A DNA stretch of 35,552 nt from Nitrospirota bacterium (GCA_023476565.1 JAMCVZ010000021.1:1-35552), one strand, 5' to 3'; positions 23,451 through 32,762 are shown, numbered from the stretch's first letter. Numbers and translations are program-made. Notes: generated from the letters alone by a model not told the origin.

Positions 23451-24338
23451 ATGAATAACAAGAAAAACAATGTTCTCAAGCTCGGGCTTCCGAAAGGCAG
23501 TCTGCAGGAATCCACGTTGCGTCTCTTTAAAAAGGCCGGATACCACATAGGGGTGTCCACACGCTCATATTACCCTGTATTCGATGACCCTGAGATAGAA
23601 TCAATGCTCATCAGGGCGCAGGAGATGGCGCGGTATGTTGAGGATGGTGTGCTTGATTGCGGCCTTACAGGGCTTGATTGGGTGCTCGAGCAGCATGCTG
23701 ATGTGGTGGAAATCGCCGAACTGAATTATGCCAAGGAGGGGTTCAGACCTGTAAGGTGGGTTGTGGCCGTACCCAACGATTCCAAAATAAAGACCCTTAA
23801 GGACCTCCAGGGCAAACGCGTTGCCACCGAGCTGGTCGGCTTTACAAAGAGGTACTTGAAATCAAAGGGAATAAAGGCCGAAGTGGACTTTTCATGGGGC
23901 GCTACAGAGGTCAAGCCGCCTTATCTGGCTGATGCTATAGTAGAGCTTACGGAGACCGGAACCTCTCTGAAGGCGAATAACCTGCGCATTGTTGAGACCA
24001 TTATCGAATCCACAACCAGATTCATCGCCAATAAAAAGGCCTGGCATGATAAATGGAAAAGAAGGAAAATGGAGAACCTGTCGCTGCTTTTAAGGGGCGC
24101 CCTTGCCGCAGAGGAGAAGGTCGGACTCAAAATGAACGTCCCTGAAAAGGCATTCAAGAAAGTGCTGAGCCTTCTTTCAGCAATGCACTCTCCAACGGTC
24201 TCCTCCCTGTCCGATGCCGGCTGGTACGCGATTGATGTGGTTATCGACGAAAGAACGGTACGGGATATTATCCCGAAACTGAAGAGTGCCGGCGCCTCGG
24301 GCATTGTTGAGTATCAATTGAACAAGGTTGTTCCATAA
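23451..24338 (+). CDS. hisG: ATP phosphoribosyltransferase, long form (HisG_L)
   Basis: 295 residues. HisG condenses ATP and PRPP in the first step of histidine synthesis. The catalytic domains contain [15 protein letters not shown], the [10 protein letters not shown] segment and the PRPP-loop region with [17 protein letters not shown]-terminal ACT-like HisG_C domain (about 220-295, ending [12 protein letters not shown]) marks the long, HisZ-independent, histidine-inhibited form. A consensus promoter lies upstream, and AGAGAGGATT precedes the ATG. No other his genes are in the window, so the pathway genes are scattered or distant. Confidence 0.95.
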   Translation: MNNKKNNVLKLGLPKGSLQESTLRLFKKAGYHIGVSTRSYYPVFDDPEIESMLIRAQEMARYVEDGVLDCGLTGLDWVLEQHADVVEIAELNYAKEGFRPVRWVVAVPNDSKIKTLKDLQGKRVATELVGFTKRYLKSKGIKAEVDFSWGATEVKPPYLADAIVELTETGTSLKANNLRIVETIIESTTRFIANKKAWHDKWKRRKMENLSLLLRGALAAEEKVGLKMNVPEKAFKKVLSLLSAMHSPTVSSLSDAGWYAIDVVIDERTVRDIIPKLKSAGASGIVEYQLNKVVP

Positions 24339-24343
24339 ATAAA

Positions 24344-24421
24344 AAGTGAGAAATGAGAAGTGAGGAGGTTACTATTTATACTTTAATTCCTGCTCCCTGC
24401 TTCCTGCTTCTTACTTTTTGC
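24344..24421. repeat. Heptamer repeat between hisG and scpA
   Basis: Three units AAGTGAG, AAATGAG, AAGTGAG (24344-24364) are followed, after a short AT stretch, by five units of TTCCTGC type (24387-24421), the last being degraded TTCTTAC and TTTTTGC. The late units partly complement the first arm. The array reaches to within 12 bases of the scpA start. Confidence 0.7.
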
Positions 24422-24432
24422 CTGCATGCCAG

Positions 24433-25230
24433 ATGACGGAATCAACAAATCAATACAGCGTGAAGATCCCCGTATTTGAAGGCCCCCTTGACCTTCTGCT
24501 CCATTTAATAAAACAGGACAAGATAGATATCTACGACATCCCCATTGCCCAGATAACGAGGCAGTACCTCGAGTATATCGAAATAATGAAAGAGTTGAAT
24601 CTCGAGATCGCATCCGAGTTCCTTGTTATGGCGGCTACCCTTATTTTTATAAAATCCCGCATGCTGCTCCCCCCTGATGAAACGATAGAGGCTGAGAACC
24701 AGGAAGACCCGAGGACGGGCCTTGTCCGGAGGCTCCTTGAATACCAGGCATTTAAAGAGGCATCGGCCACGCTGAAAGAGAGGGAGGACCTATGGACGAA
24801 TATATTCGCGCGGGCGCCTATGGAAATGGACGAACCATCTCCCGAACCCGATCTTTACCTTTTTGAAGTGAACCTCTTCGATCTCATGGGAGTTTTAAAG
24901 AAAATCCTGAAAAAGGCGCCCCCTGAGGCCATACGGATAACAAGAGAGACGCTGACCGTAAAGGACAAGATCGCAATGATCCTGGAAAAGATGGAAAACG
25001 AGCATACGGTCAGGTTCGATGCCCTTTTTACAGCCCCCGGGAGCTCTGCTGAAGATGCCTCTTCGGAAGTCCCGTTGACGAGAGTAGAGATCATAGTCAC
25101 CTTTCTTGCCCTCCTTGAAATACTGAGGCTCGGGCTTGCGCGGGCTTACCAGGATAACGAGTTCGGCGCCGTATGGATCATGCGGCACTCCAAAGCGGCC
25201 GATGACCAGCCTCAACCGGCACAACCTTAG
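24433..25230 (+). CDS. scpA: ScpA, segregation and condensation protein A (kleisin)
   Basis: About 265 residues. ScpA is the kleisin that bridges the SMC heads and binds ScpB in bacterial condensin. The N-terminal signature is FEGPLDLLLHLIKQDKIDIYDIPIAQIT, followed by SEFLVMAATLIFIKSRMLLP. The C-terminal winged-helix part ends around RVEIIVTFLALLEILRLGLA. The start is uncertain: ATG at 24433 gives MTESTNQYSV, while TTG at 24418 adds five residues lying partly in the heptamer repeat; neither has a clear ribosome site. scpB, usually adjacent, is not in the window. Confidence 0.92.
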   Translation: MTESTNQYSVKIPVFEGPLDLLLHLIKQDKIDIYDIPIAQITRQYLEYIEIMKELNLEIASEFLVMAATLIFIKSRMLLPPDETIEAENQEDPRTGLVRRLLEYQAFKEASATLKEREDLWTNIFARAPMEMDEPSPEPDLYLFEVNLFDLMGVLKKILKKAPPEAIRITRETLTVKDKIAMILEKMENEHTVRFDALFTAPGSSAEDASSEVPLTRVEIIVTFLALLEILRLGLARAYQDNEFGAVWIMRHSKAADDQPQPAQP

Positions 25231-25287
25231 CAACCGCCTTTATATCCAATCCCCTCCGGTCCGGGCCGCATGGCGGCTGGATTCCAC

Positions 25288-25318
25288 TTGGATTTTTCTA
25301 TCGGGCGTTATATATAAT
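25288..25318 (+). promoter_or_regulatory. Candidate promoter for the phnD-like/sensor kinase pair
   Basis: TTGGAT (25288-25293) lies 17 bases before TATATAAT (25311-25318), about 30 bases upstream of the GTG start of the binding-protein gene. The -35 is weak. Confidence 0.4.
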
Positions 25319-25347
25319 TAAATCAGCTTTTTAAAGGGGAGGCATAA

Positions 25348-26217
25348 GTGAACCGGATACTTGTAATCGCCATGATTGTGTTTTTTTCAGGTTATGCGTA
25401 TGCAGCGGAACTGACCATAGGTCTTATCCCCGAGCAGAATGTCTTCAAGCAGAAGGAAAGATACAAGCCCCTCGGGGAGTATATCGAGAAGAAGACGGGG
25501 ATAAAAATCAAATTCACCATCCTGTCGAGGTACGGCAATATAATTGAAAGGTTCACCTCGGAAAAAATGGACGGCGCGTTTTTTGGCAGTTTTACCGGTG
25601 CGCTGGCAATCCAGAAACTGGGCGTTGAGCCGATCGCACGGCCTGTAAATCTCGATAATGCATCTACCTATTGCGGCTATATTTTTGTCAGGAAGGACAG
25701 CAGGATAAAGACGGTACACGATATGAAGGGGAAAAGACTTGTATTCGTTGAGAAGGCGACGACCGCGGGATATGCATATCCGATGTCCTATTTCAAAGAG
25801 CACGGCATAAATGATATCAACACATACTTCAAGGAATACTACTTTGCGGGGAGCCATGATGCGGCAATATATGCGGTTCTCAACAAGAAATCCGATATCG
25901 GGTGTGCAAAGCATTCCATGTTTGACAGGGTGGCACGCCGCGATCCGAGAATAGAAAAGGAGTTGACCATACTCGTAAAATCACCTGATGTGCCGTCGAA
26001 CGGCCTTGGTGTCAGAAGGGATCTGAGTGCTGCTGTGAAAACACAGTTAAGAAAAGTCCTCCTCGGCATGGATAAGGATCCGGAAGGTAAAGAGGTGCTT
26101 AAAAAGTTTGAGGCCATTGGATTTCTCCCAACCACAAAAGAGGACTATAAACCTGTATTTGATATTGCCCGCAAGGCCGGGATCGATATTAAAAACTACA
26201 AGTACAGGAACGAGTAG
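25348..26217 (+). CDS. PhnD-family periplasmic substrate-binding protein
   Basis: 289 residues with an N-terminal signal peptide (VIAMIVFFSGYAYA then AELTIGLIPEQ) and a periplasmic PhnD/phosphonate-type binding fold (EYIEKKTGIKIKFTILSRYG, GAFFGSFTGALAIQKLGVEP, DMKGKRLVFVEKATTAGYAYP). The family binds small oxyanion compounds such as phosphonates, phosphite or arsenite-like ligands; the ligand cannot be read from sequence. It starts at GTG after GGGGAGG. No ABC permease or ATPase follows; instead a hybrid sensor kinase starts 12 bases downstream, so the protein more likely serves as the kinase's ligand-sensing partner than as a transporter part. Confidence 0.85.
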   Translation: MNRILVIAMIVFFSGYAYAAELTIGLIPEQNVFKQKERYKPLGEYIEKKTGIKIKFTILSRYGNIIERFTSEKMDGAFFGSFTGALAIQKLGVEPIARPVNLDNASTYCGYIFVRKDSRIKTVHDMKGKRLVFVEKATTAGYAYPMSYFKEHGINDINTYFKEYYFAGSHDAAIYAVLNKKSDIGCAKHSMFDRVARRDPRIEKELTILVKSPDVPSNGLGVRRDLSAAVKTQLRKVLLGMDKDPEGKEVLKKFEAIGFLPTTKEDYKPVFDIARKAGIDIKNYKYRNE

Positions 26218-26229
26218 ACATACCGGCTG

Positions 26230-28530
26230 ATGAAAAGGAAGATTTTTTTATCGTTGCTTGCCGTCTTCATGCTCTTTACCGCCGGTGCGGTGGTTGCGAC
26301 GGTATACATAGCAAATACAACCGCCTCGCTGAGCGGTCTTATTCAGCTCCATCAGGTAGAGCACCTCAGGCAGCACCTGGTGATAAACGTTCAGACAGTC
26401 CAATCAGACCTCTATAGGGTCGGTACGCCGCTGGCTGAAAATCTTGATTCTATCATAAATAATGTGACCGCCCTCGATGATGCAACCCTGATGTGCAGCA
26501 CATGCCATCACTCTCCTGAGGTATCCAAACGCATAGATGAGCTCAAGACCCTGACCGAAGATTATAAGAACGCGCTGAGCTACTACATTACAGCGTCTGC
26601 TGACTCGAAGAGGATAGAAAAACTCAAACTGGACGCCGCAGGTGTGGGCGATAAGCTCCTCGGGCTCACACAGGATATGGCCTTTACTGCAAGCCAGCGG
26701 CTTCAAAAGATCACGACCCAGGCCCTTTCAAAGGTAAACGATGCAAAGGTAATCCTTTTTGTCACGCTTATATTGGCCTTCCTCCTTGCGCTTGTGGTCT
26801 CCGCACATCTGATCAAATTCATTACCCGTCCTGTGAGCGAGCTTATAAATGCAACAAGGGCGATAGCCTCCGGCGATCTCGGATATGCCATCTCATACAG
26901 GGACAACACCGAGTTCGGGGAGCTTGCCGTCAACTTTAACGCTATGAGCTCAGCGCTTAAAGAGGGGTATGAGAATATATACAGACAGCAGCAGAAGATT
27001 AAAGAGAGCGAATGGAAGTTCAGGACCCTCTCCGAGTTTGCTTATGACTGGGAATTCTGGATCGGTGAGAACAGGGAAATAATCTTTATGTCCGCATCCT
27101 GCGAGCGTATCACCGGATATTCCCAGGAAGAGTTCATAAAAACCCCCGAACTCTTATGCGGGATCGTGCACGAAGAGGACAGGGCCGTATGTGAAATTCA
27201 CATGAACGACCTGGCAGCGGCGCGCCATGAAGAAATGGAGTTCCGGATTATCGCGAAGAACGGACAGGCGAAATGGCTGTCCCATGTATGCGGCCCGATT
27301 TACGTTGAAGACAGGTTCCTCGGCAGACGTGTCAGCAACAGGGATATTACAGACAGAAAGAGGCTGGAGGAGCAACTGGGGCAGTCGCATAAGATGGAGT
27401 CACTCGGCCTTCTGGCCGGAGGCATTGCCCATGATTTCAACAATCTGTTGACGTCTATTACAGGGTATTCCTCATTGCTTGAACAGGAACTGAGCAATAG
27501 CGATGAAAGGACAAAGAGGTTTGTAAGGCAGGTGCTGAGCGCATCAGAAAAGGCCCGGAACCTGACCTCGAGCCTTCTGGCCTTCAGCCGCAAGCAAATT
27601 ATGAAGCCCAGTACAATAAACCTGAATGAGGTCATCAGGAATATATCGGGGCTGCTGAAGAGCCTGATCGGAGAGGATATAGAACTCATAATAAGCTGCT
27701 CGGAAACAGAGTTCCCGGTTTTTGCGGACCCCCATCAGATAGAGCAGGTTATCATGAATCTTGTGACCAATGCCCGGGATGCAATGCCGTCCGGCGGAAG
27801 GCTCGCCATAGGGACGAGTTCCATGGTGCTTCATTCTGAATTTGCCGGCAGATACGGGGCGAAGCCCGGGAAGTACATGGTGCTGTCAGTCAGCGATACG
27901 GGCATGGGCATAGACGGCAAGGACCTCCCCCATGTATTCGACCCGTTCTTCACGACAAAGGAAAAGCACAAGGGAACGGGCCTCGGGCTTGCCATGGTGT
28001 ACGGGATAATCAAGCAGCATGGGGGTTTTATCGACGTCTACACCGAGAAGGACTGGGGAACGACGTTCAAGATATACCAGCCTGCGTCAGAGGAACTGAA
28101 AGGCGGGAGCCAGGAGGAAACCGGAATGCCTGCGGCCAAACCGGATTTCAGGGGCAGTGAGACAATATTTATTGCGGAAGATGAAGAATCCGTCAGAGAG
28201 TTTATGAAGGATGTTCTTGAAAGTTACGGGTATAAAGTGATTCTTGCAGTCGATGGAGTCGATGCCGTAAAAAAATATGATGAAAACAGGGATGCCATCA
28301 ACATGGTTATCCTGGATGTGGTTATGCCCGGAAAGAACGGGAAAGAGGTCTATGTCCATATAAAGGAAATAAGCCCCGGAATTAAAGCGCTCTTCATGAG
28401 CGGATATACACAGGACATACTAACCTCCAGAGGGATTTATGAGGAAGGGCTGGAATTTATATCTAAACCCCTGGATATGCAAAGCCTGATGACCAAGATC
28501 AGGAGTATTCTCGATAAACGCGATATTTAG
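26230..28530 (+). CDS. Hybrid sensor histidine kinase with periplasmic c-haem motif, HAMP, PAS and receiver
   Basis: 766 residues. A first membrane helix (about 5-28) leads into a helical periplasmic domain holding C89-S-T-C92-H93, a CxxCH c-type haem attachment motif. The second membrane helix lies about 172-193. Then come HAMP (to about 247), PAS (about 260-375, RTLSEFAYDWEFWIG), HisKA with phospho-acceptor H401 (GGIAHDFNN), HATPase_c (NLVTNARDAMPSGG, DTGMGID, GTGLGLAMVYGI) and a C-terminal receiver with D696 (VILDVVMPG). The output may be phosphotransfer only, since no response regulator with DNA-binding domain is adjacent. Haem could sense redox state or a gas, and the neighbouring binding protein a ligand. 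Confidence 0.9.
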   Translation: MKRKIFLSLLAVFMLFTAGAVVATVYIANTTASLSGLIQLHQVEHLRQHLVINVQTVQSDLYRVGTPLAENLDSIINNVTALDDATLMCSTCHHSPEVSKRIDELKTLTEDYKNALSYYITASADSKRIEKLKLDAAGVGDKLLGLTQDMAFTASQRLQKITTQALSKVNDAKVILFVTLILAFLLALVVSAHLIKFITRPVSELINATRAIASGDLGYAISYRDNTEFGELAVNFNAMSSALKEGYENIYRQQQKIKESEWKFRTLSEFAYDWEFWIGENREIIFMSASCERITGYSQEEFIKTPELLCGIVHEEDRAVCEIHMNDLAAARHEEMEFRIIAKNGQAKWLSHVCGPIYVEDRFLGRRVSNRDITDRKRLEEQLGQSHKMESLGLLAGGIAHDFNNLLTSITGYSSLLEQELSNSDERTKRFVRQVLSASEKARNLTSSLLAFSRKQIMKPSTINLNEVIRNISGLLKSLIGEDIELIISCSETEFPVFADPHQIEQVIMNLVTNARDAMPSGGRLAIGTSSMVLHSEFAGRYGAKPGKYMVLSVSDTGMGIDGKDLPHVFDPFFTTKEKHKGTGLGLAMVYGIIKQHGGFIDVYTEKDWGTTFKIYQPASEELKGGSQEETGMPAAKPDFRGSETIFIAEDEESVREFMKDVLESYGYKVILAVDGVDAVKKYDENRDAINMVILDVVMPGKNGKEVYVHIKEISPGIKALFMSGYTQDILTSRGIYEEGLEFISKPLDMQSLMTKIRSILDKRDI

Positions 28531-28538
28531 AGTTTCCT

Positions 28539-29636
28539 CTACAGCACTCTTTTGTACGACATTGCAGTCAAGACCCTTTCCCTGGCAATGGCCTCCGCCG
28601 CCTGCCGCGGGAGAATGTTCTCTTCGAAAGTTTTTTCCAGTATCAGTGCAGTATTTTTCTTTATGCGTTCAGAAATGGTATCAAACGCCTCCTCTCCTGT
28701 TTTTCCGGCATGCTCCATTGCGGCCATGATGACGCCTCCTGCATTTGCAATAAAGTCGGGGATTGACAGGATTCCCTTTCTATGGAGGAGCTCCTCGGCC
28801 TCCCTCGTTGCGGGGATATTTGCCCCTTGTATAATCAGTTTTGCCCTGATGTCGCCGGCATTCCCTTTGTGAATGACATCGGGATTGGCAGCCGGGACAA
28901 GGATATCACACTGTTCGGAAAACAACTCCTCAGTTTTTTTGACGGTTCCCGGCCTGTAATTTATAACACTGCCGGTGCTGTCCTTGACCTCTGTTAATTT
29001 TTTAACATCTATCCCGTAGAGATCGCTGATGCATCCACGTGTATCGCTGACCGCGACGATGAGGGCCCCTTTTCCCGCTAGGAAATGCGCGGCCTTTTTT
29101 CCGACACTGCCGAAGCCCTGAATAGCGACTTTCGCTCCTTTGAGCTGCATCGCGGCATAGTGGCATGCAACCTCGGCACATTCCGCTACCCCGAAGCCTG
29201 TTGCTCCGAGTCTGTCGAGGGGGAGGCCGCCCTCCTCGGCCGGGAGGCCGACAGCCCTGCCTATCTCGTCATACACCCAGGCCATGCACTCCTCATTGCT
29301 TCCCATATCCGGACCCGGAATATATTCATTGAGGTCTTTTATAGCCTGGGCAAATATTCTGAAGCAATGCTCTTTTTGCGGATCTTTCGGATCAACCATT
29401 ATGCCCGCCTTGCCTCCCCCGTGGGGAAGCCCCGCGATGGCATTTTTCAAGGTCATTGTGCCGGCAAGTCTTTTTATCTCCTCAAGGGTGACACTCTGAG
29501 AGACCCTTACTCCGCCGATAGACGGGCCGAGTGCTATATTATCAACGACTACAACAGCCCGGAAGCCGGACACGGGGAAAAAAATCTGGACAATCTTATA
29601 GGGGCCGATTTCGCTGACTTCGTTTTTAATATTCAT
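28539..29636 (-). CDS. Glu/Leu/Phe/Val dehydrogenase family protein
   Basis: 365 residues. It contains the dimerisation/catalytic domain with the lysine motif LPHGGGKAGIMVDP and PGPDMGSNEECMAWVYDE, then a Rossmann NAD(P) domain (VAIQGFGSVGKKAAHFLAGKGA), and PDFIANAGGVI near the C-terminus. Family enzymes reversibly deaminate glutamate or branched-chain amino acids. The protein is shorter at the N-terminus than hexameric glutamate dehydrogenases (about 410-450 residues) and nearer to leucine dehydrogenase length, so the substrate is left open. It is convergent with the sensor kinase gene, with 8 bases between stops and no terminator visible. Confidence 0.88.
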   Translation of the reverse strand: MNIKNEVSEIGPYKIVQIFFPVSGFRAVVVVDNIALGPSIGGVRVSQSVTLEEIKRLAGTMTLKNAIAGLPHGGGKAGIMVDPKDPQKEHCFRIFAQAIKDLNEYIPGPDMGSNEECMAWVYDEIGRAVGLPAEEGGLPLDRLGATGFGVAECAEVACHYAAMQLKGAKVAIQGFGSVGKKAAHFLAGKGALIVAVSDTRGCISDLYGIDVKKLTEVKDSTGSVINYRPGTVKKTEELFSEQCDILVPAANPDVIHKGNAGDIRAKLIIQGANIPATREAEELLHRKGILSIPDFIANAGGVIMAAMEHAGKTGEEAFDTISERIKKNTALILEKTFEENILPRQAAEAIARERVLTAMSYKRVL

Positions 29637-29651
29637 GGCTACATAAAGTGA

Positions 29652-30626
29652 CTACTCGGACTGCTGGATAGCGGTGAGCTGCCATGTTCCTGAACTTATG
29701 GGCCTTACAAATGTCCAGTACTCAATGAATTTGACTGGCTCCGTCCTGCTCCCTTCAATCAGCCTGCCTGATTCATCGGTCATGTAATCAAGGACGTTTG
29801 CATTGATTTCTACGGTGATATAATCTTTGCCCTGCTCCTGCCATGCCTCGGTTATATCGACGCCCCTCATGGCTATGTTTTCGAGCCTGTTAATACGGCC
29901 CTCCGATTTCATCTTCGCAACATCGGTGCGCATGAGTTCAAGGATTTCCGGTGCAAAGAGCTGTTTTGAGGATTCGATATCCCTGTTCATCCACGCGGCC
30001 TGGACCTTGAAGAAAATATCTGTAACCGTTTCTTTGAACCTGTTTTCATCAAATGAGGGATCGAACTGCCTTATCTGCGAAAGTCCGGCAGTGCGGTCAT
30101 CCGCAAATGGAGAGGCCGGCGGGATGTCACTGACAGGCTGGTAATTATAGTTTTGATCATAGCCCCGGGAATCCGCATTGTAAGAGGGGGCTGCGGCCTG
30201 CCTTTTAGATTTGACCAGCCTGTAAATAATGAAAATGCCCAGTCCCAAGAGAATGATATCGAAAAGACCGATGCCGCCGAACCCCCCGGTGGAGCCGATG
30301 CCGCCGAACCCGAGACTCCTGAAAAGGAGCGCGCCCATAAATCCTCCCAGGAGCCCGCCGCCGAGACTCCTCATGAACCCGCCGAATGGAGATTGAGGCA
30401 TCGGAGCAGGTGATACGGGGCTCTGCCGGGTCTGCTGTCTCTGGTACTGGTTCTGGCTGGGCGCCGGTCTGGAGGGCGCAGAGTATGTCCTCGATCCCCT
30501 GCTGCCGAAGGAACTCCCTCCGCCGAAGCCGCCGCTTCTGCCCGCGCGGGCAAAGGCGCTTTCCTCAAAGTGTACGGCAAAGAATGTGAATAGTATCAAA
30601 ATCGCAAATATTTTTTTCATGTTCAT
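29652..30626 (-). CDS. Tim44-like domain membrane protein
   Basis: 324 residues. A signal-like N-terminus (IFAILILFTFFAVHFEESAFA) is followed by a Gly/Ser/Arg- and Pro/Gln-rich linker (about 28-95), a glycine-rich hydrophobic segment (about 85-142, GFGGIGLFDIILLGLGIFIIYRLV) that should span the membrane, and a C-terminal Tim44/MRPL45-type domain (about 195-324, DENRFKETVTDIFFKVQAAWMNRD, ending GTWQLTAIQQSE). Bacterial proteins of this type are widespread and their role is not settled. AAGGAG lies 6 bases before the ATG. It follows htpG on the same strand after a gap with its own likely promoter. Confidence 0.85.
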   Translation of the reverse strand: MNMKKIFAILILFTFFAVHFEESAFARAGRSGGFGGGSSFGSRGSRTYSAPSRPAPSQNQYQRQQTRQSPVSPAPMPQSPFGGFMRSLGGGLLGGFMGALLFRSLGFGGIGSTGGFGGIGLFDIILLGLGIFIIYRLVKSKRQAAAPSYNADSRGYDQNYNYQPVSDIPPASPFADDRTAGLSQIRQFDPSFDENRFKETVTDIFFKVQAAWMNRDIESSKQLFAPEILELMRTDVAKMKSEGRINRLENIAMRGVDITEAWQEQGKDYITVEINANVLDYMTDESGRLIEGSRTEPVKFIEYWTFVRPISSGTWQLTAIQQSE

Positions 30627-30662
30627 TGCAAACTCCTTATGCTGAATGGTTTAAGCTACTCA

Positions 30663-30697
30663 ATTATACCTTACTTTGTTATATTAACTATAGTTTC
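30663..30697 (-). promoter_or_regulatory. Candidate promoter and repeated decamer upstream of the Tim44-like gene
   Basis: On the minus strand a consensus -10 TATAAT lies at 30668-30663, with only a poor -35 upstream. The plus-strand decamer CTATAGTTTC occurs twice, at 30688-30697 and 30718-30727, 30 bases apart, on the upstream side of this promoter. A regulator could bind both copies. Neither is a known motif. Confidence 0.35.
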
Positions 30698-30793
30698 CCG
30701 CAGATAGCTCGGTTTTTCTATAGTTTCGGTTCAATCACGGCTCCGCACACGCCCGCCCTGCAAAGTTCCAGGCCGATATGCAGCCGGAATTGC

Positions 30794-32701
30794 CTAACTG
30801 GCCTTTGCTTGTGCATTTTCGACCATCAGCTTTGCAATCGCACCGGCAAAAGCAGCCGGGTCCTTCGGTTTTGACCCCTCCAGCAATACCGCCTGATCAT
30901 AAAGCAGTTGGATATATTCCTGCAGAACCGGATCTTTTCCGTTTCTCGCGAAAATGGCGCTCATTGCTTCAAAAACCGGATGGGACGGATTGATTTCGAG
31001 TATCCGCTTGTTTGCAGGAATGCTCTGTCCCATTGCCTTCAGGAGCTTTTCCATCTGGGCGTCCGGAGCGCCTTCATCCGATACAAGGCAGCATGCGGAG
31101 TCTTTCAGCCTGGAGGAGGGCCGCACGTCCTTGACCTCATCCTTAAGCTGCTCCTTGATGAGGTCGATTATTTTTTCGTATTTTTCTTTTGCCTTCTCCG
31201 TCTCTTCAGATTTATCCAGTTTGATGTCGCCCCTGGTTACCGATTTCAGCATTTTCCCCTTATACTCCAGGCTGCCCATGATGATATCGTCGATGTCGTC
31301 GAGCAGGATAAGCACTTCGTAGTCTTTTTCTTTAAAGGCTTCGAGATAAGGGGACTTGACCGCCTCATCATATGATGCGCCGGTAATGTAGTAAATTTCC
31401 TCCTGCCCGGCTTTCATGCCGTCGATATATTTCTGGAGGGTGGTATAAGCGGGGCGTTCGGTCCTGGTCGACGGGAACAAGAGCAGATCGGCTATCTGTT
31501 CCCTTCTAGAAAAATCGAAATGTATGCCTTCTTTCAGTATCCTGCCGAACTCCTTGTAAAAGTCGAGATACTTATCGTATTCGTTTTCCTTCAGCAGGCG
31601 GAGTGTATCAAGCACCTGCTTGGTCGTATTCTTTTTGATGATCTCAACCTGCCTGTTCGCCTGCAGTATCTCTCTCGAAATATTGAGCGGGAGATCTGAT
31701 GAATCGACAACACCTTTTATAAATCTCAGGTACGTTGGGATTAATTCCTCGCAGTGATCCATGATCTGGACCCTCCTGACATAGAGGGTAGGGCCGATTT
31801 TGAAGTCTTTGTAAAGGATGTCAAACGGCGACTTCGGGGGAATATAGAGCAGCGCGGTAAATTCGGAAGTCCCTTCCGCCTTGAAGTGGATCGTTTCCAG
31901 GGGAGGTGAGAAATCATGCGAGATATGCTTGTAGAACTCAGTGTACTCGTCGTCCGTTATTTCCGACTTGCTTCTGAGCCAGATGGCCTTTCGCGAATTC
32001 AGCGCCTCTTCCTTTTTTATTTTGACTTTTTTGCCTTTATCGATGGCGGAATCCTCTTCACGCTCTACATCCATAACAACAGGGTGCTCGATGTAATCCG
32101 AATATTTTCTGATTATGCTCCTTATCTCCCACTCCTCGAGGTATTTCTTTTCATCCTCTTTGAGATGCAGGATGACATCGGTGCCTTTATTCTTCTTCTC
32201 CGTATCCTCCACGGTGAATGAGCCGTCGGCAGCCGATTCCCATCTGACCCCCGGCCCGTCTTTTTGGCCCGCCTTTCTCGAAATGACCGTAACCCTGTCG
32301 GCAACCATAAATGACGAGTAGAAACCGACCCCGAACCGGCCGATAAGTTCAGGGTTGTCTTTATTCCCCCTCTCTTTCAACGTCTTGAGAAATTCCTTTG
32401 TCCCGGAATGGGCGATGGTGCCCAGCGCCTCGATCATTTCATCCCGCGTCATGCCTATGCCGTTGTCGCTTATCGTCAGGGTCCCGGCATCTCTGTCTGC
32501 AGTTATCCTGATTTTCCAGTCACCGTCATTCTCGATGATAGCGCTGTCTGTCAGGGATTCGTACCGTGCCTTGTCTATGGCATCCGAGGCATTGGAAATA
32601 AGCTCGCGGAGAAATATCTCCTTATGAGAGTAAAGGGAATGGATCATTAAATCGAGGAGTTGTTTTACCTCTGTTTTAAATTCCAAAGTCTGCGCGGTCA
32701 T
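30794..32701 (-). CDS. htpG: HtpG, Hsp90-family chaperone
   Basis: 635 residues with the start at MTAQTLEFKTEVKQLLDLM. The N-terminal GHKL ATPase has the Hsp90 signatures YSHKEIFLRELISNASDAIDK, DNGIGMTRDEMIEALGTIAHSGT and GRFGVGFYSSFMVAD. The middle domain contains YVRRVQIMDHCEELIPTYLRF and SSDLPLNISREILQ; the C-terminal dimerisation domain ends near residue 635. Two upstream ATG/TTG codons in frame are rejected because they lie in or next to the CIRCE operator (32731-32757). The protein is a cytoplasmic stress chaperone, here apparently repressed by HrcA. Confidence 0.96.
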   Translation of the reverse strand: MTAQTLEFKTEVKQLLDLMIHSLYSHKEIFLRELISNASDAIDKARYESLTDSAIIENDGDWKIRITADRDAGTLTISDNGIGMTRDEMIEALGTIAHSGTKEFLKTLKERGNKDNPELIGRFGVGFYSSFMVADRVTVISRKAGQKDGPGVRWESAADGSFTVEDTEKKNKGTDVILHLKEDEKKYLEEWEIRSIIRKYSDYIEHPVVMDVEREEDSAIDKGKKVKIKKEEALNSRKAIWLRSKSEITDDEYTEFYKHISHDFSPPLETIHFKAEGTSEFTALLYIPPKSPFDILYKDFKIGPTLYVRRVQIMDHCEELIPTYLRFIKGVVDSSDLPLNISREILQANRQVEIIKKNTTKQVLDTLRLLKENEYDKYLDFYKEFGRILKEGIHFDFSRREQIADLLLFPSTRTERPAYTTLQKYIDGMKAGQEEIYYITGASYDEAVKSPYLEAFKEKDYEVLILLDDIDDIIMGSLEYKGKMLKSVTRGDIKLDKSEETEKAKEKYEKIIDLIKEQLKDEVKDVRPSSRLKDSACCLVSDEGAPDAQMEKLLKAMGQSIPANKRILEINPSHPVFEAMSAIFARNGKDPVLQEYIQLLYDQAVLLEGSKPKDPAAFAGAIAKLMVENAQAKAS

Positions 32702-32730
32702 AATCGCTTTTGCACCTCTCATTATTATAA

Positions 32731-32757
32731 TTAGCACTCTAATAATGAGAGTGCTAA
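32731..32757 (-). promoter_or_regulatory. CIRCE operator (HrcA-binding site) upstream of htpG
   Basis: TTAGCACTC (32731-32739), nine bases, then GAGTGCTAA (32749-32757) match the CIRCE consensus exactly. It stands 30 bases upstream of the htpG ATG and just downstream of the promoter, so HrcA binding would block transcription until heat shock. Confidence 0.95.
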
Positions 32758-32762
32758 TTAAT

